DNA of 5,044 bases, taken from Sulfitobacter sp. (GTDB lineage: Bacteria > Pseudomonadota > Alphaproteobacteria > Rhodobacterales > Rhodobacteraceae). The stretch is taken from the NCBI GenBank assembly GCA_026421135.1, contig JAPKCR010000235.1, positions 1-5,044 on the forward strand, given 5' to 3'. A program made the position numbers and the translations under genes. Positions 1 through 5,044 of the stretch are shown in pieces. Every line of letters begins with the position of its first letter. Position 1 is the stretch's first letter. Under the pieces are notes generated by a model. It was not told where the DNA came from and made no database searches. It worked only from the letters and a program-made list of their open reading frames with translations.

Positions 1-222
1 CCGGGCGAAGGCGCTGCAATTTTTCACGTGGCCTATGGCGGCGTGACAATGATCAGCGGCTGGTCCGGGGATTACAAATTGGACCTGTCCGCTTGGCCAT
101 CGGAACCAGACGTGCAGGTCACGGGCAAAGACCGGGCTGATATCCGTTTGGGCGTATCTTTTATTCGCATTGATGGGCCTGTGTCGGAAAAGAAATTGAA
201 ATCCCAGATCACCCAGGGCTAA
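1..222 (+). CDS. C-terminal fragment of an unrecognised protein (5' end outside window)
   Basis: Frame 1 is open from the first base to a TAA at 220-222, giving about 73 residues that begin PGEGAAIFHVAYGG. A GTG at 28 could in principle start a 64-residue protein. I see no convincing ribosome binding site before it and the open frame continues upstream, so a longer gene cut by the window edge is more likely. The visible part is soluble-looking, with no membrane segment. It has an aromatic and glycine-rich stretch (AYGGVTMISGWSGDY) and then a charged C-terminus. I do not recognise the family. It lies 31 bases before a glycosyltransferase gene on the same strand, so the two are probably co-transcribed, and a role in the same surface-sugar process is possible but unproven. 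Confidence 0.55.
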   Translation, partial: PGEGAAIFHVAYGGVTMISGWSGDYKLDLSAWPSEPDVQVTGKDRADIRLGVSFIRIDGPVSEKKLKSQITQG

Positions 223-243
223 GCAGGCCACCAAAACACACTT

Positions 244-247
244 GGAG
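244..247 (+). promoter_or_regulatory. ribosome binding site of the glycosyltransferase gene
   Basis: GGAG followed by AGA lies 6 bases before the ATG at 254. This favours that ATG over the in-frame TTG at 242, which would overlap the site. Confidence 0.6.
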
Positions 248-253
248 AGAGAC

Positions 254-1366
254 ATGGCGCTGACGTTCGACCCAGAATCCCCATTGGCGGGCGAAATACG
301 TGTGGTCGAAAACGCACTTATCGTCCCGTGGGGCGAGGGCAAACGCCAGGGGATGGCCCGCCCAGCCGGGGTGTTCGACGCACAGGGAAATTTCTGTGTC
401 GATGCGATGACTTGGCGGTCAAGCCGCAGGGCCACTACCATAGAGCCCGACCTGCCATCAGAGGCCGAAGTAGACCGCGAAGTGGCGGGAACTATGCTGT
501 ATGGGGGGCTGTCTTACGGCCATTTCGGGCATGCATTATGTGAATCATTGGCACGCCTATGGGCAATCGATGAATTTGACGGCACGATTGATGCGGTGGC
601 GTTCATTCCCAAGAACTCCATCACGTGGCCCGAACGCAGCCTTGGCATGGTTCAGATCATTGCGGACCAGCTGGGCGGCATGCCCCGCTTGACGGCATTC
701 AACAAACCGACGCGCGTTGAGCGTCTAGTGATCGCGCCGCAGGCGTTTGGTGTGAATGATTTGATGGCGGGTAGTCCCGAATTTCGCGCCTTTACCGACC
801 GCCGTTTGCGTCAAAGGATCAAACCTGCGGGTCCGGACAAAATCTATATCTCGCGCAGCGGGCTGTTTCGCAAACGCGGACGGTTCCTGCTTGAGAACTA
901 TATCGAATCCAAGATGGAGGCCGAGGGTTATACCATTTTCCACCCCCAGCAGCATGATCTGGAAACCCAGTTGGCATACTACAAAGGGGCGTCAATGATC
1001 GTTTCCACGGATAATTCGGCGCTTCATCTGGCCGCCTTTGTTGTCGATCCGACGTGCAAGATCGGTATTTTGCTGCGCCGTCCAGGCACGATTTACGAGG
1101 ACTTCCAGCTTCAGTTGAAATGGTTCGCAGGTGTGACCCCTGATGTGGTCGACGCCTGCACGCGCTTTTGGTTCCGCAAAAACGAGAAAGTTCAATTTAA
1201 CGAGGTGTATTCCCTGATCGACTTTGAGAAAACTGCGCAGGCGCTAAAAGACGCGGGCCTGATTGCGAAAGCAGATTGGGTAAACCCCACGGTCGCAGAA
1301 GTGGATGAAGCGGTGCAGTCTCTTCAGACAGAGTTCGATATGGAATTCGACGAGATTTTTCTGTAG
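254..1366 (+). CDS. glycosyltransferase family 61-like protein (DUF563)
   Basis: A 370-residue soluble protein likely to transfer a sugar from a nucleotide-sugar donor to a polysaccharide or other glycan; donor and acceptor are unknown. Family signs are an N-terminal block at about residues 84-106 (GGLSYGHFGHALCESLARLW), which matches the 'GHF...E/D-S-L-x-R-L-W' block of the family. A central KIYISRSGLFRKRGR segment follows at 196-210, then a C-terminal block around 236-261 (LETQLAYYKGASMIVSTDNSALHLAAF). The last block corresponds to the 'EQ...A..IV..HGA.L.N..F' region of these enzymes. Here Asp253-Asn254-Ser255 occupies the place where many relatives have His-Gly-Ala. There is no signal peptide or membrane helix, so the enzyme is cytoplasmic or peripheral. 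The ATG at 254 is chosen for its spacing from GGAG; a TTG at 242 is the alternative. The gene is probably in an operon with the fragment upstream. The fold assignment is fairly sure, the biological role is not. Confidence 0.78.
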   Translation: MALTFDPESPLAGEIRVVENALIVPWGEGKRQGMARPAGVFDAQGNFCVDAMTWRSSRRATTIEPDLPSEAEVDREVAGTMLYGGLSYGHFGHALCESLARLWAIDEFDGTIDAVAFIPKNSITWPERSLGMVQIIADQLGGMPRLTAFNKPTRVERLVIAPQAFGVNDLMAGSPEFRAFTDRRLRQRIKPAGPDKIYISRSGLFRKRGRFLLENYIESKMEAEGYTIFHPQQHDLETQLAYYKGASMIVSTDNSALHLAAFVVDPTCKIGILLRRPGTIYEDFQLQLKWFAGVTPDVVDACTRFWFRKNEKVQFNEVYSLIDFEKTAQALKDAGLIAKADWVNPTVAEVDEAVQSLQTEFDMEFDEIFL

Positions 1367-1375
1367 AAATCTGCG

Positions 1376-1404
1376 TTGCTTTAAGTTTTTCCGCCTCCTA
1401 TTGT
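1376..1404 (+). promoter_or_regulatory. possible sigma70-type promoter for the P450 gene
   Basis: TTGCTT (1376-1381) and TATTGT (1399-1404) are separated by 17 bases, about 45 bases before the P450 start. The matches to consensus are only 3/6 and 4/6. This is a weak candidate in an 84-base gap (1367-1450) where a promoter could be expected. Confidence 0.22.
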
Positions 1405-1438
1405 TCGGGTATAGAACACTTATTTGTTCGCGACCTTG

Positions 1439-1443
1439 GGAGG
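1439..1443 (+). promoter_or_regulatory. ribosome binding site of the P450 gene
   Basis: GGAGG within the purine-rich run GGGAGGGGG, 7 bases before the ATG at 1451. It decides that start over the in-frame TTG at 1424, which lies upstream of the site. Confidence 0.75.
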
Positions 1444-1450
1444 GGGATCA

Positions 1451-2626
1451 ATGCCACTTGCGCCGCTGGACGAGGCGATAACGATTGCCGACCTTACCCG
1501 TGACCCCTATCCGATTTACGCGCGGCTGCGGTCGCAAAGCCCTGTTTTGCGGGTCAAATCATTGGGGCGTACATTGCTGACCAGGGCCGCAGATACCCGT
1601 GCTGTCAAAGGCAACCCCGCGCTGTTCAGCACCAATGATCCCAATACCCCAATGGAAAAGGCGTTCGAAGCGCATACCCTGATGCGCAAGGATGGCGATG
1701 CACATCTGCGCGAACGCATGGCGATGGTACCGACGTTCTCAGCGCGCAATATCAAGACGATCTGGGTGCCGTCCTACGAGCGCCACGCCAGTGAGTATCT
1801 GGACCGTCTGCCCCGTGACGAGGTCATCGACCTGTTCCCAATGTTGGCTGGCCCCCTAGCGGCGCGCATTTTGGCCGAGATCTTAGGGATGCCCGATGCG
1901 TCCGACGCAGATATGCAACATTGGTCACAGGCGTTGATTGACGGGGCCGGGAATTTCGGCTGGGCGGATGAACCGTTCGAGCGTGTGGCTGCGGCCAATA
2001 TCGGGATGAACGCAGAAATCAGACGCATGGTTGACCGCCTCAAGGCTGACCCGGATCAATCAGCGCTGTCGGTGATGGTGAATGCGGATGAGCCCATCGA
2101 AATGAGTCAGATTGTGTCGAATATCAAAATCGCGATTGGCGGCGGAATAAACGAGCCTCGCGATGCGCTGCTGACAATTCTTTACGGGCTGTTGACCAAT
2201 CCGGACCAGTTGGAAGAAGTGAAATCCAAAGCGCTATGGAGCGATGCTTTCGAGGAAGGGGTGCGCTGGGTAGCTCCTATTCAGGTCAGCTCTCGGGTGG
2301 CACTTGAGGATACTGAAATCAGAGGTTTCACCATTCCCAAAGGTGATGTGGTGATGACATCGCAGGCATCGGCCAACCACGACGAAGATGTATTTGAGGA
2401 CGGGCATCTTTTTGATGCGTTCAGGAATGCGTCGGCGCACCAGTCGTTCGGCAACGGGCCGCATCACTGTATGGGCATCCATATCTCGCGGCATACGGTG
2501 GGCAAGGTTTTGTTGCCGATGCTGTTTGAACGTTTCCCGAATATGGAGTTGGTGGACCCCGCAAGCGTGGTCTGGTCTGGCTTCGGATTTCGGGGGCCGT
2601 TAAACCTGCCCGTGCGCTTGAATTAG
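1451..2626 (+). CDS. cytochrome P450, soluble bacterial type
   Basis: A 391-residue haem-thiolate monooxygenase, the usual length for soluble bacterial P450s, with no membrane anchor. Visible motifs in order: C-helix H85-x3-R89 (DAHLRERM); an I-helix with G230-G231-G232-I233-N234-E235-P236-R237-D238; the K-helix ExxR as E269-G270-V271-R272; R282 and IPKG after it; meander FDAFR ending at R324; and the haem loop FGNGPHHCMG at 333-342, with Cys340 as axial ligand. The I-helix is odd: the acid-threonine pair used for oxygen activation is replaced by Asn-Glu-Pro. No ferredoxin or reductase gene is in the window, so electrons must come from elsewhere. The ATG at 1451 is chosen for its strong ribosome binding site. 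The gene converges on the pca operon and ends 17 bases from it. The substrate cannot be read from the sequence. A role in preparing aromatic substrates for the neighbouring pathway is only a guess from proximity. Confidence 0.93.
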   Translation: MPLAPLDEAITIADLTRDPYPIYARLRSQSPVLRVKSLGRTLLTRAADTRAVKGNPALFSTNDPNTPMEKAFEAHTLMRKDGDAHLRERMAMVPTFSARNIKTIWVPSYERHASEYLDRLPRDEVIDLFPMLAGPLAARILAEILGMPDASDADMQHWSQALIDGAGNFGWADEPFERVAAANIGMNAEIRRMVDRLKADPDQSALSVMVNADEPIEMSQIVSNIKIAIGGGINEPRDALLTILYGLLTNPDQLEEVKSKALWSDAFEEGVRWVAPIQVSSRVALEDTEIRGFTIPKGDVVMTSQASANHDEDVFEDGHLFDAFRNASAHQSFGNGPHHCMGIHISRHTVGKVLLPMLFERFPNMELVDPASVVWSGFGFRGPLNLPVRLN

Positions 2627-2639
2627 CGCAGCGGGCAGG
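2605..2639. terminator. strong stem-loop, probable bidirectional terminator
   Basis: CCTGCCCGTGCGC (2605-2617) pairs with GCGCA (2626-2630) and CGGGCAGG (2632-2639). That makes 13 base pairs with one bulged G at 2631 and an 8-base loop (2618-2625). The loop contains most of the TAG stop codon of the P450 gene (2624-2626). Only short T-rich stretches follow: GTTTAT at 2642-2647 on the plus strand and TTTA (complement of 2601-2604) on the minus strand. It therefore lacks a long U-tract, but it sits exactly where two convergent transcripts meet. Serving both is the simplest reading. Confidence 0.7.
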
Positions 2640-2643
2640 CCGT

Positions 2644-3483
2644 TTATGAGACGTTGACGCTGCGCAGTCCCAGTATCTTGCGGGCCTGTTGCCATGTGGC
2701 GACGGGGCGCTCGTATTTCTCGCACAGGTCTGCGGCGCGCTTGATCAGCGCTGCGTTCGACGGGGCAAGCGTGTCGCGGTCAAGGCGAACGTTATCCTCT
2801 AGACCCGCGCGGGTGTGGCCGCCCGCCGCAATGGCCCATTCGTTCACAACTATCTGGTTGGGGCCAATACCTGCCGCACACCATGCAGCGTCAGGCGCGC
2901 GTGCTTTGACCTGCTGCACATAGAAATCGAACACTGTCTTGTCGGCAGGCATCGCGTTCTTCACGCCCATAACGAATTGCACATACAGCCGCCCATACAG
3001 CTTGCCGTTTTTGTGAAGCTGGATAGCCTGCAAAATGTGGCTCAAATCAAAGGCTTCGACCTCGGGCACAACTTCATAGGTGCGCATTTCGGAGGCAAGC
3101 CAGTCAACCAGATCCGGCGGGTTCTCGTAGACGCGGGTAGGAAAGTTGTTCGACCCCACCGATAGGGACGCCATATCAGGGCGCAGCGACAGCATGCCGC
3201 CACGGGTCTTACCTGCACCAGAACGGCCGCCCGTTGAGAACTGGATAATCATGCCGGGGCAGTGTTTTTCCACACCTTCCTTAAGGCGGGCGAATTTTTC
3301 AGGGTCCGAAGATGGCGTTTCATCGTCGTTGCGCACGTGGGCGTGGCAAATGCTTGCTCCGACCTCAAACGCCTCGTGGGTACTTTCGATTTGTTCAGCG
3401 ATCGAAATTGGCACATTCGGGTTTGCGGCTTTGGTAGGGACGCTGCCAGTGATGGCGACGCACAAAATACAAGGATCAGACAT
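2644..3483 (-). CDS. BKACE (DUF849) beta-keto acid cleavage enzyme, probable beta-ketoadipate:acetyl-CoA cleavage
   Basis: A 279-residue protein of the BKACE family, whose founding member is the 3-keto-5-aminohexanoate cleavage enzyme Kce. These zinc-dependent TIM-barrel enzymes condense a beta-keto acid with acetyl-CoA, then release acetoacetate and a new CoA ester. Visible motifs: the TG-S-x-P-T-K...NPNVP N-terminal block (12-25); CHAHVR with H47 and H49 as zinc ligands; QFSTGG with S83; VPEVEAFD (139-146); QFVMGV (169-174); and GGHTRAGLEDN (221-231) with R225, zinc ligand E229 and D230. All key residues line up with those I recall for Kce. Kce's substrate-amino-binding Glu14, however, corresponds to Val15 here, which argues against an amino-keto acid substrate. 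The gene overlaps the end of pcaG by 8 bases and is the last gene of the operon. From context the inferred reaction is beta-ketoadipate plus acetyl-CoA to succinyl-CoA plus acetoacetate. Family assignment is very sure; substrate is inference. Confidence 0.9.
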   Translation of the reverse strand: MSDPCILCVAITGSVPTKAANPNVPISIAEQIESTHEAFEVGASICHAHVRNDDETPSSDPEKFARLKEGVEKHCPGMIIQFSTGGRSGAGKTRGGMLSLRPDMASLSVGSNNFPTRVYENPPDLVDWLASEMRTYEVVPEVEAFDLSHILQAIQLHKNGKLYGRLYVQFVMGVKNAMPADKTVFDFYVQQVKARAPDAAWCAAGIGPNQIVVNEWAIAAGGHTRAGLEDNVRLDRDTLAPSNAALIKRAADLCEKYERPVATWQQARKILGLRSVNVS

Positions 3484-4080
3484 CTAGGAACACCGTTTCA
3501 TTCTCGCCCTGAAGATGGATATCAAAACGATAGATGCCGTCGGCCTCTTTCTCCGCGATCAGGGTCGGTACGCGGTTTTGATGTTCGATGCGGGTCAGCA
3601 GCGGGTCGGCGCTGTTGTCGGCATCCGGGAAATACATGCGGGTGTGCAGGCCAATGTTGATGCCCCGTGCCACGATCCAGAACGTGATATGCGGTGCCAT
3701 CATGCGCCCATCCGGAAACGGAGCAGCACCCGGGCGGATGGTGTCGAATGCCCATTCGCCGGTGTCATAATCACCAGCCTTGCGGCCCCAACCGGCAAAG
3801 TTCGGGTCTGCCGCCCCGCGCGGATCATTATTGGGATAGATGCCGTCGGTATCGGCTTGCCATATCTCGACCATCGCATCCTTGAGCGGAGTGCCGGTGC
3901 CGTCAAACACGGTCCCTTTGACCGTGATGCGGTCACCGCGTGTCTCGGCGTTGACCATCGTATCACCCAGATCATGGGGATAGACACCTTTGATGTCGCA
4001 AAAGTTCGGCACGCAACCAATATGCACATAGGGCCCGGCGGTCTGCGACGCGCTTTCCTTGAGGTGTTTCAGCTCTTGCA

Positions 4081-4081
<1 letters not shown>
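3476..4081 (-). CDS. pcaG: protocatechuate 3,4-dioxygenase alpha subunit
   Basis: The 201-residue alpha subunit pairs with PcaH to form the intradiol ring-cleavage enzyme (EC 1.13.11.3) of the beta-ketoadipate pathway. It shows the family N-terminal TAGPYVHIG block (14-22), then VEIWQADTDGIYPN (71-84), DPNFAGWGR (92-100) and APHITFWIVARGINIGLHTRMYFPD (129-153). As usual for alpha subunits the iron site is degenerate. Ala120 stands in PGAAPFPDG where the beta chain has an iron-binding tyrosine, and Thr133 replaces the second histidine of the HxH pair (His131 remains). The start chosen is ATG at 4081-4079, which shares its first base with the last base of the pcaH TGA. It lies 7 bases after AAGGAGG. 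A TTG one codon upstream (4084) is open but too close to that site. The 3' end overlaps the BKACE gene by 8 bases. Confidence 0.95.

Positions 4082-5044
<963 letters not shown>

Noticed and set aside
242..253. TTG as start of the glycosyltransferase
   Set aside because: The TTG overlaps the likely ribosome binding site, while the ATG at 254 is correctly spaced from it.
1367..1400. Terminator after the glycosyltransferase gene
   Set aside because: There is a short T run (1386-1390) but no stable hairpin before it, so P450 transcription could partly continue from upstream.
1403..1417. LexA box
   Set aside because: The alphaproteobacterial SOS box is a direct repeat, GTTC-N7-GTTC. Here the second half is GAAC, so the site does not match, and a P450 is not a typical SOS gene.
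1424..1450. TTG as start of the P450
   Set aside because: The strong GGAGG lies after this codon and is properly spaced for the ATG at 1451.
2815..3487. Three overlapping plus-strand open frames of 113-132 codons
   Set aside because: All are opposite the BKACE gene, which has conserved zinc and catalytic motifs along its full length.
3700..4029. A 109-codon minus-strand frame inside pcaG
   Set aside because: It is pcaG read out of frame; the true frame carries the alpha-subunit motifs.

Overview
The window looks like chromosomal DNA of an alphaproteobacterium, most likely the Roseobacter group of the Rhodobacterales. This rests on the moderately high GC content, the tightly overlapping pcaC-pcaH-pcaG order and the protein sequences themselves. 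It is an inference from recalled families, not from a database search. Coding density is very high and no intergenic stretch exceeds about 85 bases. I see no RNA gene, mobile element, CRISPR array or long repeat.

Left half, plus strand: the C-terminal tail of an unrecognised protein (1-222) is followed after 31 bases by a family 61-type glycosyltransferase (254-1366), probably in the same transcript and probably concerned with surface polysaccharide. After an 84-base gap comes a class I bacterial cytochrome P450 (1451-2626) with intact ExxR and haem-cysteine motifs but an unusual I-helix.

Right half, minus strand, read from right to left: the 3' part of pcaC (runs off the right edge), pcaH, pcaG and a BKACE/DUF849 beta-keto acid cleavage enzyme. 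All four overlap by 1 to 8 bases, so they form one translationally coupled operon. PcaH and PcaG form protocatechuate 3,4-dioxygenase, which opens protocatechuate to 3-carboxy-cis,cis-muconate. PcaC decarboxylates the later lactone. The BKACE enzyme is well placed to cleave beta-ketoadipate with acetyl-CoA, giving succinyl-CoA and acetoacetate. That would replace or supplement the usual CoA transferase plus thiolase (PcaIJ/PcaF). pcaB, often found at this end of such operons, is not in the window.

The two halves converge at about 2627-2643. A strong stem-loop (2605-2639) straddles the P450 stop codon there and probably terminates transcription from both sides. The most interesting points are the BKACE-terminated protocatechuate operon and the P450 with a Gly-Gly-Gly-Ile-Asn-Glu-Pro I-helix in place of the usual acid-threonine pair. 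I found no clearly undescribed system.
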